A stretch of 64,000 nucleotides of DNA from an uncultured Draconibacterium sp. (GCF_913063105.1 NZ_CAJXYQ010000009.1:1-64000), one strand, 5' to 3'. Shown: positions 52,975 to 63,900, counted from the first letter of the stretch. Numbers and translations are program-made. The notes: generated by a model not told the origin, from the letters alone.

Positions 52975-53838
52975 TTAATGAACGGAAAACTGCGCGATCT
53001 TTTTACTGATTTTTTGGGCAACATGCATGGCAATCAGGTAATCTTCCAGCGTCGACATTTTTTTTGTTTTCCCTTCAATGGTCTGGATAAAAACATCCAG
53101 TTCATTTATCGTGCAATCATCTTTAAAATCGATGGGTTGATTGTCTGACAAAAATTTCTGTTTGGAAAAATTAAATGTTGCAAATTGGTTGTCGGAGTAA
53201 ATGCGAAGTTTAAAGTTTTTCAACGATTCCAGTTTCCCAAAGTTGAGGTTCACTACCGATGCATCGCCAAACTCAAGACGAACGTTAGTAAACTTAGAGT
53301 TATTAAACCCCGGGAAAGTAACTGCACCTATTTTTTTTGGCGACACTCCGGTAATACCCAAAAGCATTAAAAGCATGGGGTACAACGAATTTTTTTCGGT
53401 AACAGCTGATTCGAAATTTGAATAGTCGATAAAAGCCGGTGTTTTAATATTTTTATTTACCCATTGAATGGCAGCCGTAAAGAAATATGGATTGGTAACT
53501 TGTACAACCGATCTCGATTCGTTAATCAGTTTGTTCAATTCTACACATTCATCAATACTCAGGTCGGGGTATTCGGCGCAAAAAATATGTTTTGATTTTT
53601 TTACAATGTCGCGCATAAACTTGAATGGCATTGGTGTTGAGTTATCCATAACAATCACATCAGCACGTTCAATTAGCTCAACCCGGTTGAATTCCGGTAT
53701 CGAATAATGGAAGCCCGTGAGCTCAGCACTTGAGCCTACGGATGCTTTCCCAATAATATTTATTAAGGCATTCTTTTTTATCTCAACGGCAAACGGTTCA
53801 AGAATTTCGGTATTTCCTATTAACCCAACATTTAACAT
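52975..53838 (-). CDS. Gfo/Idh/MocA-like oxidoreductase, atypical
   Basis: 287 residues. N-terminal dinucleotide-binding Rossmann domain (MLNVGLIGNTEILEPFA; GxxG lacks the full GxGxxG) with ADVIVMDNSTPMPFKFMRD and HIFCAEYPDLSIDECVEL, as in Gfo/Idh/MocA enzymes. The C-terminal part (about 150-287) is shorter than usual, and the EKP-type catalytic Lys is replaced by AEYP. So it may bind NAD(P) without typical sugar oxidoreductase activity. It lies 85 bp upstream of the sugar transferase on the same strand, which suggests a role in surface sugars. Confidence 0.65.
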   Translation of the reverse strand: MLNVGLIGNTEILEPFAVEIKKNALINIIGKASVGSSAELTGFHYSIPEFNRVELIERADVIVMDNSTPMPFKFMRDIVKKSKHIFCAEYPDLSIDECVELNKLINESRSVVQVTNPYFFTAAIQWVNKNIKTPAFIDYSNFESAVTEKNSLYPMLLMLLGITGVSPKKIGAVTFPGFNNSKFTNVRLEFGDASVVNLNFGKLESLKNFKLRIYSDNQFATFNFSKQKFLSDNQPIDFKDDCTINELDVFIQTIEGKTKKMSTLEDYLIAMHVAQKISKKIAQFSVH

Positions 53839-53974
53839 TTTGCGCTATTTAAATGGTTTCTATGCAAATATAAAATTCAGCAGAACAACTTTTCGGGCGG
53901 GAGGTGTTAATTTATCAACGTTAAATGTTAATATTCATTAGGTGTGGCTACTGCTATTGGTAAGCGAATTCGAT

Positions 53975-53982
53975 TAATTTTG
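53975..53982 (+). promoter_or_regulatory. -7 promoter box candidate for pcm
   Basis: TAATTTTG fits TAnnTTTG, 19 bp before the ATG. No well-spaced -33 element. Confidence 0.35.
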
Positions 53983-54001
53983 TGCATATAGTTAAGTAAA
54001 A

Positions 54002-54652
54002 ATGATAAACGACTCATCAAGGCATAAAGGCTTGCGCAAACGTTTGGTTGACGGACTGAAAGTTAAAGGAATAAGAAACGAAGCTGTTTTGGCAGCTATC
54101 GGGAATGTTCCGCGTCATTTATTTATGGATAGTGGATTTATCAATTTTGCCTATAAAGACCAGGCATTTCCTATTGGTGCAGGACAAACAATTTCGCAAC
54201 CTTACACGGTTGGTTTTCAAACCCAGTTACTGGATGTTAAACCCGGTGAAAAAGTTTTAGAGGTAGGAACAGGATCGGGCTACCAGGCAGCGGTTTTGGT
54301 TGAAATGGGCGCTAAAGTTTTTACGATTGAACGACAAAAAGAACTCTATAATAAAACACATAAATTTTTGCCATCAATAGGGTACAAGGCCGCATGCTTT
54401 TTTGGAGATGGCTATAAAGGACTTCCTAACTTTGCACCGTTTGATAAAATTCTTGTCACTGCAGGAGCTCCGCTTGTTCCCGCAGACTTAAAAATGCAGC
54501 TAAGAATTGGAGGGAGACTGGTAGTGCCGGTAGGCAACGATAAGCACCAGGAAATGTGCGAAATTATTCGTATTGACGAAAATGATTTTACAATGAAAAA
54601 ACATGGAGGCTTTGTTTTTGTTCCTTTATTAAAAGGTACCGTAAATTATTAG
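54002..54652 (+). CDS. pcm: protein-L-isoaspartate O-methyltransferase
   Basis: 216 residues, normal length. Repairs isoaspartyl damage with SAM. Motifs: VPRHLFMDSG, AFPIGAGQTISQPYTVGFQTQLL, motif I KVLEVGTGSGYQAAVL, TIERQKELY, DKILVTAGAPLVPADLKMQL and GGRLVVPVG. 3 bp before the MBL hydrolase gene, so they form an operon. Confidence 0.95.
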   Translation: MINDSSRHKGLRKRLVDGLKVKGIRNEAVLAAIGNVPRHLFMDSGFINFAYKDQAFPIGAGQTISQPYTVGFQTQLLDVKPGEKVLEVGTGSGYQAAVLVEMGAKVFTIERQKELYNKTHKFLPSIGYKAACFFGDGYKGLPNFAPFDKILVTAGAPLVPADLKMQLRIGGRLVVPVGNDKHQEMCEIIRIDENDFTMKKHGGFVFVPLLKGTVNY

Positions 54653-54655
54653 TAA

Positions 54656-55294
54656 ATGATAAAAGTTGAGAAATTTGTTGTTAATCCACTGGGCGAAAAC
54701 ACCTTTGTATTAAGCGATGCGAGCGGCGAGTGTGTAATTATCGATCCCGGATTTTTTTATGGAGAAGAGCAGGAAGAGCTGAAACACTACTTGGAAAGTA
54801 ATGGATTGAATCCGCTTAAAATAATGAATACCCACTGCCATTTCGATCATATTATGGGAGTGGAGTTTGTTCGCAAGTACTACCAAATTCCGTTTTGCGC
54901 ACACCCCGATGACAGTTTTTGGGTGGACCGGGCAGTTGACCAGGGCAAAATGTTTGGTTTTGAAATGAAAAGCGTAAGCCCGATTGATGAATTTATACAA
55001 GAGGGCGAAACAATTAAATTTGGACAATCGGAACTTGAAGTAATTCATGTGCCGGGGCATGCGCCGGGGCACGTCGTATTTTACAGTAAGGAAGATAAGC
55101 TGCTAATTGCAGGCGATGTGCTTTTCTACGGAAGTATTGGCCGAACCGATTTACCTGGCGGAAATCACGAGGTGCTGATAAGCAACATTAAGCAGAAACT
55201 GTTTAAATTGCCGGATGAAACAACGGTTTATTGTGGACATGGCCGCGAAACAACGCTGGGCTTCGAACAAACAAACAATCCGTTTTTAACCTGA
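54656..55294 (+). CDS. metallo-beta-lactamase-fold hydrolase (glyoxalase II-like)
   Basis: 212 residues. The zinc-site motif THCHFDHIMG (about 60-69) and further ligands in HVPGHAPGHVVFYS, AGDVLFYGSIGRTDLPGG and VYCGHGRETT are all present. This is the YcbL-type group of small MBL hydrolases, which hydrolyse thioesters such as hydroxyacyl-glutathione-like substrates. Cytoplasmic, no leader. Second gene after pcm. Confidence 0.88.
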   Translation: MIKVEKFVVNPLGENTFVLSDASGECVIIDPGFFYGEEQEELKHYLESNGLNPLKIMNTHCHFDHIMGVEFVRKYYQIPFCAHPDDSFWVDRAVDQGKMFGFEMKSVSPIDEFIQEGETIKFGQSELEVIHVPGHAPGHVVFYSKEDKLLIAGDVLFYGSIGRTDLPGGNHEVLISNIKQKLFKLPDETTVYCGHGRETTLGFEQTNNPFLT

Positions 55295-55387
55295 ATGTAA
55301 ACATTTTAAAATGGTTTAAAATCATTTTTTTAAAAGCTTTCAGTTTTTATACTTGCACAAAAATTCACTATAAAATAATTTCAATAA

Positions 55388-58267
55388 ATGTCTCAGGATA
55401 GATTTGTTTCTCGTCATATCGGACCACGAAGTTCTGAAATTGCAGAAATGCTTGAATCAGTAGGTGTTGCATCTGTGGATGAACTGCTTGAACAAACGGT
55501 GCCTTCAAACATCAGGTTAAAACAACCCTTGAAGTTAAACGAAGGCTTATCGGAACGAAAATATTTTCGCCGGATTCTCGACCTGGCCTCCAAAAACAAG
55601 GTATTTAATACTTACATCGGAATGGGGTATTACGACACCATTACTCCGGCTGTAATTTTGCGTAATGTTTTGGAGAATCCCGTGTGGTACACTTCATACA
55701 CACCCTACCAGGCCGAAATCTCGCAGGGACGCCTTGAAGCTTTGTTGAATTTTCAGACCATGGTATGCGGTTTAACAGGTATGGATATTGCCAACGCTTC
55801 CTTACTTGATGAGGCTACAGCAGCGGCAGAAGCAATGGTAATGATGGCCAACCTGCGCTCGCGAAAAATGGTAAAAGCAGGGGTGAACACCGTTTTGGTT
55901 GACGACAAAATGTGGCCACAAACACATGATGTGTTAAAGACACGTGCTTTGCCGCTCGGGTTCGAACTTAAAATTCTGCCGAAAGATGAATTTGTTTTCG
56001 ACGACAATGTTTTTGGCCTACTGGTTCAATACCCAAATTCCGATGGCGAAGTTGTAGATTATGCAGCCCTGGTGGAGCAGGCACACGAAAAAGATATAAA
56101 AGTGGCGGTAGCTGCAGATTTGCTTTCACTGGCCATTCTAACACCTCCAGGAGAATGGGGTGCTGATATTGTTTTTGGCAGTTCACAGCGTTTTGGTGTG
56201 CCAATGGGTTATGGTGGCCCGCACGCCGCATTTTTTACTGCTAAAGAAGCCTACAAACGTAATATGCCCGGACGTATAATTGGTATTACCAAAGACTTAC
56301 ACGGCAATCGTGCTTTACGTATGGCACTTCAAACACGCGAGCAACACATTAAACGCGAAAAAGCAACATCAAATATTTGTACTGCCCAGGCCTTGCTTGC
56401 TATTATGGCAGGCTTTTTTGGCGTGTATCACGGGCCGGAAGGATTAGTAGCCATTGCTGAACGAATTCATAATATTGCTGCCTTTCTTGCAATTGAGATT
56501 GAAAAGCTGGGGTACACTCAAATCAATAAAAATTACTTCGATACCATTCGTTTTGCCTTGCCAAAGCATGTTATGCGCGAGGATATTGAATGGTTGTCGC
56601 ATGAATTGGAAATGAATTTCCGGTATTTCGAAAACGGCGATGTTGGCATTAGTATTGACGAAACAACCAACCCCCAGGATATCGGCTGGATTATTGAAGT
56701 GTTTGCCAAAGCTGCCAACAAAAAATGGCAGGTGGCTGAAGAATATCCCGAAGGTTTTTCTGTAGATACTGAATTTAAGCGGACAAGCGAATTTATGACC
56801 GAGGAGGTATTCAATAAATACCGCTCCGAAACAGAGATGTTACGCTACATTAAACGCCTGGCAAAAAAAGATATTTCGCTTACTCAGTCGATGATTTCGT
56901 TGGGGTCGTGCACCATGAAATTGAATGCTGCAACAGAAATGTTACCGTTGAGTTGGATTGAATTTAATGGTCTGCATCCTTTTATTCCCAAAAACCAGGC
57001 TCGCGGTTACCATGAAATGATGGAAGAGTTACGACGCGATTTGTCCGAAATAACCGGTATGGAAGATGTGAGTTTGCAACCCAACAGTGGTGCTGCAGGC
57101 GAATATGCAGGCTTAATGGTTATTCAGGAATTCCACAAAAGCCGGGGCGACGATCAGCGAAATGTGGTATTAATTCCTGCATCGGCACACGGAACAAACC
57201 CGGCAAGTGCGGTAATGGCGGGCATGCAGGTAGTGGTTGTTAAATGCGATGACATGGGTAATGTGGATATGGAGGACTTGCGTGCCAAGGCTGTTGAGCA
57301 TAAAGAAAACCTGTCGTCGTTTATGGTTACTTATCCATCAACACACGGTGTTTTTGAAGCTTCAATTATTGAAATGTGCGAAGTAATTCATGAAAACGGC
57401 GGACAGGTATACATGGACGGTGCAAATATGAATGCACAGGTTGGGCTTACCAATCCACGCATGATTGGTGCCGATGTGTGTCACTTAAACTTGCATAAAA
57501 CATTTGCGATACCACACGGAGGGGGAGGCCCGGGCGTAGGGCCAATTGGCGTTGCCAGTCACCTGGTTGAGTTTTTGCCTTCGCACCCGATTATGAATAA
57601 TGGACACGTGGGAATCACTGCAGTGTCGGCTGCTCCGTGGGGAAGCGCATCGGTATTGCCAATTACCTATGGTTACATAAAAATGATGGGGGCAGAGGGA
57701 TTAACCGATGCAACCAAAATTGCCATTCTGAATGCTAACTATATTGCCACTGCTTTAAAAGAAAACTATGGTATTTTATATACCGGCGAAAACGACAGGG
57801 TGGCACACGAGCTGATTTTAGAATGCAGGCACCTGAAAGCTTCGGCTGGTATTACTGAAGAAGATATAGCTAAACGATTGATGGATTATGGGTTCCATGC
57901 GCCAACACTTTCGTTTCCTGTGCACGGAACCTTAATGATTGAACCAACTGAAAGTGAATCGAAAGATGAACTGGATCGATTTATCAGTGCTTTAAATTCA
58001 ATATTTGATGAGGTTAAGGAAGTGGAATCAGGCGAGGCAGATCAGCTTGACAATGTATTAAAAAATGCACCTCACACAGCCGAAAGCGTTTGCTCCGACG
58101 ATTGGAATCATGCCTATGGTAGAGAAAAAGCAGCTTATCCATTAAGCTGGGTGCGCGAAAATAAATACTGGGTGCCGGTTGGCAGGGTTGATAATGCCTG
58201 GGGCGACCGAAACCTTATTTGTACCTGTGGGTCGCCTGAAGAGTATGAAGCTTTTACTGAAAAATAG
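55388..58267 (+). CDS. gcvP: glycine dehydrogenase (decarboxylating), fused P-protein
   Basis: 959 residues: the full-length P protein in which the two halves (P1 about 1-450, P2 about 460-959) are fused. PLP enzyme that decarboxylates glycine and loads the H-protein lipoyl arm. N-terminus FVSRHIGPRSSEIAEML; P1 YTPYQAEISQGRLEALLNFQ; P2 SMISLGSCTMKLNAATEM; the PLP Lys in HLNLHKTFAIPHGGGGPGVGPIGV (about 700-723). The other cleavage-system genes are not adjacent. Upstream TATACTTG (55357-55364) is a near-match to the -7 box. Followed by a terminator. Confidence 0.96.
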   Translation: MSQDRFVSRHIGPRSSEIAEMLESVGVASVDELLEQTVPSNIRLKQPLKLNEGLSERKYFRRILDLASKNKVFNTYIGMGYYDTITPAVILRNVLENPVWYTSYTPYQAEISQGRLEALLNFQTMVCGLTGMDIANASLLDEATAAAEAMVMMANLRSRKMVKAGVNTVLVDDKMWPQTHDVLKTRALPLGFELKILPKDEFVFDDNVFGLLVQYPNSDGEVVDYAALVEQAHEKDIKVAVAADLLSLAILTPPGEWGADIVFGSSQRFGVPMGYGGPHAAFFTAKEAYKRNMPGRIIGITKDLHGNRALRMALQTREQHIKREKATSNICTAQALLAIMAGFFGVYHGPEGLVAIAERIHNIAAFLAIEIEKLGYTQINKNYFDTIRFALPKHVMREDIEWLSHELEMNFRYFENGDVGISIDETTNPQDIGWIIEVFAKAANKKWQVAEEYPEGFSVDTEFKRTSEFMTEEVFNKYRSETEMLRYIKRLAKKDISLTQSMISLGSCTMKLNAATEMLPLSWIEFNGLHPFIPKNQARGYHEMMEELRRDLSEITGMEDVSLQPNSGAAGEYAGLMVIQEFHKSRGDDQRNVVLIPASAHGTNPASAVMAGMQVVVVKCDDMGNVDMEDLRAKAVEHKENLSSFMVTYPSTHGVFEASIIEMCEVIHENGGQVYMDGANMNAQVGLTNPRMIGADVCHLNLHKTFAIPHGGGGPGVGPIGVASHLVEFLPSHPIMNNGHVGITAVSAAPWGSASVLPITYGYIKMMGAEGLTDATKIAILNANYIATALKENYGILYTGENDRVAHELILECRHLKASAGITEEDIAKRLMDYGFHAPTLSFPVHGTLMIEPTESESKDELDRFISALNSIFDEVKEVESGEADQLDNVLKNAPHTAESVCSDDWNHAYGREKAAYPLSWVRENKYWVPVGRVDNAWGDRNLICTCGSPEEYEAFTEK

Positions 58268-58287
58268 AAAGTAACGAATATTATAGT

Positions 58288-58318
58288 AAAGCCGTCTGTA
58301 TTTTCAGGCGGCTTTTTT
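58288..58318 (+). terminator. rho-independent terminator after gcvP
   Basis: 11-bp stem AAAGCCGTCTG / CAGGCGGCTTT (one G·T), loop TATTTT, then a T run; 12 bp before ispE. Confidence 0.82.
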
Positions 58319-58329
58319 ATTTTTGCAAC

Positions 58330-59133
58330 ATGATTTCATTTCCCAATGCTAAAATAAATATTGGTTTAAATGTGGTTGAAAAACGTGCTGATGGCTACCA
58401 CAATATTGAAACCCTGTTTTATCCGGTTGGCTTGTGCGATGTATTGGAACTGGCCGAAGCAACAGAACCTGCATTTTCATCATCGGGGATTGAAATTGAT
58501 GCGGCACCCGAAAATAACTTGGTGTTTAAGGCCTACAAACTCTTAAAAACGGCCTATAACTTACCTCCAATTAAATTTCATTTACATAAGCTTATTCCTT
58601 TTGGTGCCGGTTTGGGAGGCGGGTCGGCTGATGCTGCTTTTGCCCTAAAAATGCTAAACGAGTTTTTTCAGCTTCAACTTACTGCTGAAGAACTCAGGCA
58701 GTTTGCTTCTAAAATTGGTGCCGATTGCCCTTTCTTTATCGAAAATCAACCGACATTTGCCTATGGCATTGGCAACCGGTTTAAACCAATAGAACTGGAT
58801 CTTTCGGACTATAAAATTGTAATTGTTAAACCCAATGTTTCGGTTAGCACCCCACAAGCTTACAAAAATATTGTTCCCCAAAAAGCTCAGTTTAATCTGT
58901 TAAATATTGCTACTTTACCGGTTGACGACTGGAAAGATGTAATAAAAAACGATTTCGAAAGAAGTGTTTTGCCACAATTTCCGGAAATAGCAGAATTAAA
59001 GGAAAAACTCTATCAACTGGGGGCAGTGTACGCATCTATGTCGGGAAGTGGTTCTGCTGTTTTTGGCTTATTTCGCCATTTGCCGACTGATTTAGCTAAT
59101 AGCCTACCTAAAGGTATTTTTATTTACCGATAA
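58330..59133 (+). CDS. ispE: 4-diphosphocytidyl-2-C-methyl-D-erythritol kinase
   Basis: 267 residues, GHMP kinase of the MEP isoprenoid pathway. N-terminal AKINIGLNVVEKRADGYHNIETLFYP with the catalytic Lys/Asp region, ATP loop IPFGAGLGGGSADAAFAL (about 89-106), and C-terminal GAVYASMSGSGSAVFGLF. Slightly short but complete. It starts almost directly after the gcvP terminator, so its promoter must overlap that region. Confidence 0.93.
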   Translation: MISFPNAKINIGLNVVEKRADGYHNIETLFYPVGLCDVLELAEATEPAFSSSGIEIDAAPENNLVFKAYKLLKTAYNLPPIKFHLHKLIPFGAGLGGGSADAAFALKMLNEFFQLQLTAEELRQFASKIGADCPFFIENQPTFAYGIGNRFKPIELDLSDYKIVIVKPNVSVSTPQAYKNIVPQKAQFNLLNIATLPVDDWKDVIKNDFERSVLPQFPEIAELKEKLYQLGAVYASMSGSGSAVFGLFRHLPTDLANSLPKGIFIYR

Positions 59134-59316
59134 GCCCGGACGTTTACCGACCTTAAGAACTCATTAACATTTTTTTTATTCTTTTTAACAAAAGGTAATG
59201 TAACCTTTGTACACGTTAATAGTCTATTTAACTGAAAACAAGAAAACAGAAAAAGTCCTTAACGAAGGCAGATTTTGAAAACAAACAATTAGTTAGAAAC
59301 AGTAAAAAACGAAAAC

Positions 59317-59736
59317 ATGAAAACTAGAATTAATTTAAAAGCAGTTGCATTAATGATAGGAGTGGCACTAGCAATAGGAAACGTAAACGCAACTGAAAAA
59401 GTAACAAAAGCCTCAAGTCATGAAAACATTATTGAAACATCGCTACTTCTTGAAGATTGGATGACCAGCGAAGCTATCTGGAATACTTCTGATGCCATAC
59501 AATTTGTTGATGCACAGGAAGAAATGCTGGAGCTTGAAAACTGGATGACAAACAGCGAGATTTGGGATGTAGCCAATGTTTGGAGTAACCTGGAAACAGA
59601 AGCAGGTCTTGAGTTGGAAGAATGGATGACAAATGACGTAGCCTGGGAAGTAAACAACGGCCCTGCCTATGAAACAGAGTATGAAGACAACTTAAGCCTG
59701 GAGAACTGGATGGTTAATGATACAATTTGGAATTAA
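59317..59736 (+). CDS. small secreted protein with four LE-x-WM repeats
   Basis: 139 residues. Signal peptide 1-25 (LMIGVALAIGNVNA, cut before TEK). The mature acidic part consists of four repeats of ~27-33 residues: LLEDWMTSEAIWNT, LENWMTNSEIWDV, LEEWMTNDVAWEV, LENWMVNDTIWN; the pattern is LExWMxNxxxW with invariant Trp and Met and acidic spacers. The function is unknown. Single-gene unit with long A-rich leader (GTAACCTTTG upstream resembles a -7 box with one extra base) and its own terminator. Net charge strongly negative, no Cys. Confidence 0.75.
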   Translation: MKTRINLKAVALMIGVALAIGNVNATEKVTKASSHENIIETSLLLEDWMTSEAIWNTSDAIQFVDAQEEMLELENWMTNSEIWDVANVWSNLETEAGLELEEWMTNDVAWEVNNGPAYETEYEDNLSLENWMVNDTIWN

Positions 59737-59796
59737 TATTTTCTTTGGAAAAGTTTGATAAAAAGAAAACGCGATTAGTTTTATTTGGATTTTTGA

Positions 59797-59822
59797 GGGT
59801 TGCCGGAAGGCAGCCCTTTTTT
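59797..59822 (+). terminator. rho-independent terminator after the repeat protein
   Basis: 8-bp stem GGGTTGCC / GGCAGCCC, loop GGAA, then T6. Confidence 0.85.
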
Positions 59823-59952
59823 GTGCAATGAAGGAAGTGCTTGTAATATTTATTGTGGAGTTTATTTAAGCAAATAAACTTATTTCTTTGAGGCCCATTC
59901 ATCTTTTGTGTGAATAAATGGTTCTGCATGAGTGTTCAATACCATAATCACT

Positions 59953-59960
59953 TATATTTG
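59953..59960 (+). promoter_or_regulatory. -7 promoter box candidate for porP/sprF-like gene
   Basis: TATATTTG fits TAnnTTTG, 25 bp before the TTG start. Confidence 0.4.
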
Positions 59961-59985
59961 CTCTGCTTTGTAAATTAAACTAATC

Positions 59986-60996
59986 TTGACTAACGTAAAA
60001 AACATAATTTTCACCATTGTCTTAGCCAGTTTTTGGTTAAGTACGTTTTCACAAGATGTTACATTTTCTCAGTTCTACGCTAACCCTGTGTATATGAATC
60101 CTGCATTCTCCGGTACAAGCGGTGTGCCTCGGGTGGCAATCCAGTATCGAAATCAATGGCATGGCTTTAGTAATGCTTACAATTCATACAGTTTTGCTGT
60201 TGATATTCCGGTAAAAAAACTACGCGGAGGTATTGGATTAAACTTTCTGAATGATGTTCAGGCTAGTGGTGCTTTAAGTGTTCTTTCCATAAATGCTGCC
60301 TATTCAGTTGGTGTTCAGTTGAATGAGAATATGTGGATGAATGGAGGATTGCAGGTGGGGTACGTAAGAAATTCATTAAATGTAAACGACCTGATATTTG
60401 CCGACAATCTGGATTCGAATTTTGGCAATCATGGCACCTCGGGAGAGCTGAATTATTTAAGCTCGCCCAATAACTCTTACCTGGATTATGGAATTGGTTC
60501 ATTAGTTTTCAGTAAACGAATTTTTATGGGTGTTGCGGTTCATCACCTAACAGAGCCAACCCAGTCTTTTTCTGATGATGATAATTATGGAGAACCAGTA
60601 AAGCGGAAGTTTTCTGCTCATATGGGAGCTCGATTACCGGTATATCTGCACGGACATCAACGAAAAAAAATGGACATTTCGCCTCAATTAATTCTGCAAA
60701 GCCAGGGGGCTTTTCAGCAGGTTAATTACGGACTTTATGCGGCCCGAAAAGGAATTGCACTGGGCACCTGGTTCAGACAAAATTTTGGCTTGCGTTACGA
60801 TGCCGTAATTTTTGTGATTGGCTTTGTCCGTAACCGAATTCAGCTCACTTATAGCTACGATTTAACAGTGTCGGGTTTGTCAGGCGCAAGTGGCGGAACA
60901 AGCGAGGTTTCGTGTACTTTCTTGTTAAAACAGCATAAAAATATCAGAACCTTACCTTTCTTCGACCGCTATGACGAGGAGTTTGGCGAAATGTGA
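59986..60996 (+). CDS. type IX secretion system outer-membrane protein, PorP/SprF family
   Basis: 336 residues from a TTG start; an in-frame stop at 59971 and no ATG between leave TTG as the only start that keeps the signal peptide (about 1-22, cut after FSQ). PorP/SprF family beta-barrel-like protein: VTFSQFYANPVYMNPAFSGT, VAIQYRNQWHGFSNAYNSYSFA, GGIGLNFLNDVQASGAL, YLDYGIGSLVFSKR, and the C-terminal LTYSYDLTVSGLSG. Such proteins are paired with type B CTD proteins; here the partner is directly convergent, the two stop codons touching (60994-60999). Confidence 0.93.
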   Translation: MTNVKNIIFTIVLASFWLSTFSQDVTFSQFYANPVYMNPAFSGTSGVPRVAIQYRNQWHGFSNAYNSYSFAVDIPVKKLRGGIGLNFLNDVQASGALSVLSINAAYSVGVQLNENMWMNGGLQVGYVRNSLNVNDLIFADNLDSNFGNHGTSGELNYLSSPNNSYLDYGIGSLVFSKRIFMGVAVHHLTEPTQSFSDDDNYGEPVKRKFSAHMGARLPVYLHGHQRKKMDISPQLILQSQGAFQQVNYGLYAARKGIALGTWFRQNFGLRYDAVIFVIGFVRNRIQLTYSYDLTVSGLSGASGGTSEVSCTFLLKQHKNIRTLPFFDRYDEEFGEM

Positions 60997-63900
60997 TTAC
61001 CTTACCAAAAGAACCTGCCCTTTTTGGTTATGCTCAAAGCCTTGAATATCAAAATAATTCGACATCCATATGTAGTTGCCCATTGGTGCCGGGTCTCCGT
61101 TTTTATTGGTTCCGTCCCACGGATGATCGGGTGAGTCCGATTCAAAAATTAACTGCCCCCATCTGTCGAAAATTTGCAGGTTAAAGCGCGATTCATCTGC
61201 TCCCACACCAAGTGGCATAAATGTTCTGTTTTCCGCAATTTCGCTATCAGGTCTGAAGGCATTGGGGGTGAAAACCGAAAACGGAAGTATTTTTATAAGT
61301 AGTTCTGCGGTATCTTTGCACCCATAAATCGATTCGGCTATCATTTGAGCATTGTATTCGCCCAGTTCGGTATAGGTGTGAACCGGATTTTCTTCACTCG
61401 AAAGTGACATATCTCCAAAATCCCAGTTATAATAAGCGGCCAGTTCCGATTGGTTAAAAAATGAAATATCAGCGTGCTCCAACAAGGCCACCGGAAAATC
61501 AACTTCAAACGCGGCTATGGGTTTGGGATGTATCCATAACCACTTGGTTTTGGTTAATGTATCGGTACAGCCGGTTTCTGTAGAAGTCGCAATTAGGCTT
61601 ACATCCATTCGTCCCGAATCGGGGAAGAAATAGACAGTACTGTTGCCTTGTGGATATGGGAATGAATCGGTAAGCCAATAAAATTTAAGCATCTCATCTT
61701 TTGGCTCGGCATAAATTTCGGTAGCCAAGGGCTGGCATCCTTCTTCATTGTCAACAAAAAAATCAAAATGTGGCTTTCTTTTTAACAGCACTTCTGCCGG
61801 TTCGCTTATACATCCGAACTCTTCAACAAGCAATTGAGCCCTGGCGATAGGCAGATCTATTGCCACCGTTATGGAGTCGTTTCCAGTTCCTGACTGGTGT
61901 GCCCCATCAAAACTCCAATGGCAAATTGACGAATCAATATTATTGATGTATACCAGTTTGGCCGAATCAGAATGACAAGATAACTCGTCTGCTTCAATTA
62001 CTGCTTCCGGGGTTGGAAAAACTTTAATCATACTGTCGATTTTAAATCCAATCTGGCATCCTGACAAGGTGTTTGTAATTAGTAAACTGACGTCGAAAAA
62101 TCCGGTAGAGTTATAAAAGTGCTCCACTTCCTGCTGGTTGCTTGCAGGAGAGCCATCGCCAAAATTCCACTCAAACTGCAGGGCATCTTCTACTTTCAAT
62201 TCTCCTGTAAAAACTACGGTCAACGAGTCGCATCCGTTGGCTTTTTCTGTATCTAAGGTAAAATCGGGGTTTGCCCCCAATAGCGAAGCTGTGGTGTCGC
62301 TCCAACAGCCATTTTCTTCAACAAACAACAAAATGTACGGATTGGTATTGTAGGCGCCAATTGAAACAATAAAGTTATCCCAACTTAATGAATCGATCAG
62401 GCTTGCGCCGCCATAATCCCAAAAGTAGTTGGCATTGCTGGTGGCATTTCCTGTATATTTCACTTCGCGCGAGTAGCCTTTGCATTTATCGTCGGGATTT
62501 TCAACAAACTCAAATGCAGACGTAGGTGTAGGGTGAAAGGCAATAGTAATAGTATCGCCTGTCAGGCAGCCATCTGTGGTCGTTAACTCATACCAAATGG
62601 TGTAGACACCCCAGTTCCGCACTTCAACAGATGTACTGGTTTGTTGCGCATTGATAAAAGATAAATCGGTGTTGTTGCATTTCCAGCTAAAACTGCCGTC
62701 GTATTTCCAGACTTCTTCCGGAGCATCGGTAATAGAAAGAGTAAGTTCTGCTTGTTTTGCTCCACACAGGTGTTCTTTCCCACTAATTTCAACTTTTGGA
62801 ACCGGAAAAACAACCAGGTTCATGGTGTCGCGGGCCGGGCAATTGTATTTGTCGAATACAGTAAGCCGGTATTCGTCTGTTTCTCTTGCTGTGTAAAGCT
62901 GATTCGTGGAAAGCGTATCATCGTTTTGGTTTTGCCAAAGGTATTTTTCAAATCCAGCTTTCCCATTCAAATCGATGCTGTAAGGAAAACATCCTTCATC
63001 GTGTTCAACGCCAAGCTCAATTTCCGGAGAGCTCACAAAAACATAAATCGAATCTTCCAGTTCGCAGCCGTCAATTGTTGTTGTGCGAACTTTGTACTTG
63101 CCACTGGTGGTTACTTCAAGTGTTTGAGTAGTGTCGCCACTATCCCAGGCATAAGTATCAAAATAAGGTCCGGCGTCCAACACCCGGGTTTCTCCATCAC
63201 ATAATAAAAGGGTATCGCCATTGAAGTTTATACTTTCTCCAAGGTCGAGCACGAGGTCTAAATTAAAACCAACACCGTAGCCATACGATTCAACGCCTCC
63301 GTAACCATAAACGTAAGCCAGAAAACCTCGATCCTGATTAATGTTATGAATGCGATAGGTTCCTCCCGAAATTGCTTTTTGGGCATAAGAATATTCGCTG
63401 TTGGGGAAAGGGGTAAAATCTGCAGGAATTGGTGTATCATCAAAACGAATATTATCGACCTCTGAAGTAAGCGAGATGATGTTTACATAATAACCTGAGA
63501 TATTATCGGATTTATAAGTAACAAAGGTAACGTCGTTTTTCGATTGAGATGTTGAACTCAACACAATCATAAATGGATCTCCATTACCACCGGTATAGGT
63601 AAAATCGACATCACGCGATTGACTGAATTGAGCAACTAAAATTGGCTGTTCAGAATAAATTCGAGAGGGTTCATCGTGGTAAAGAATTATTTCTTTGAAC
63701 TCACTTTTATTTAACGTGAAAGAACTTTCTCCTGAGATATGAACGGTGGTATTATCTTTTGCCGCCATAATTCGATATCGATCCGACTCGCGTGTGCGTA
63801 AGGGAACAGCATAGTATTCGCGTCCCCACGACTGAATTGGCGGTATCTGTTCGTAAAGATGGTCCCAGCAACAATCGCCGGTAGGTACGGCAGTGGCTAA

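Noticed and set aside
55295-55387. Glycine riboswitch before gcvP
   Set aside because: The spacer is only 93 bp, AT-rich, and shows none of the conserved glycine-aptamer core.
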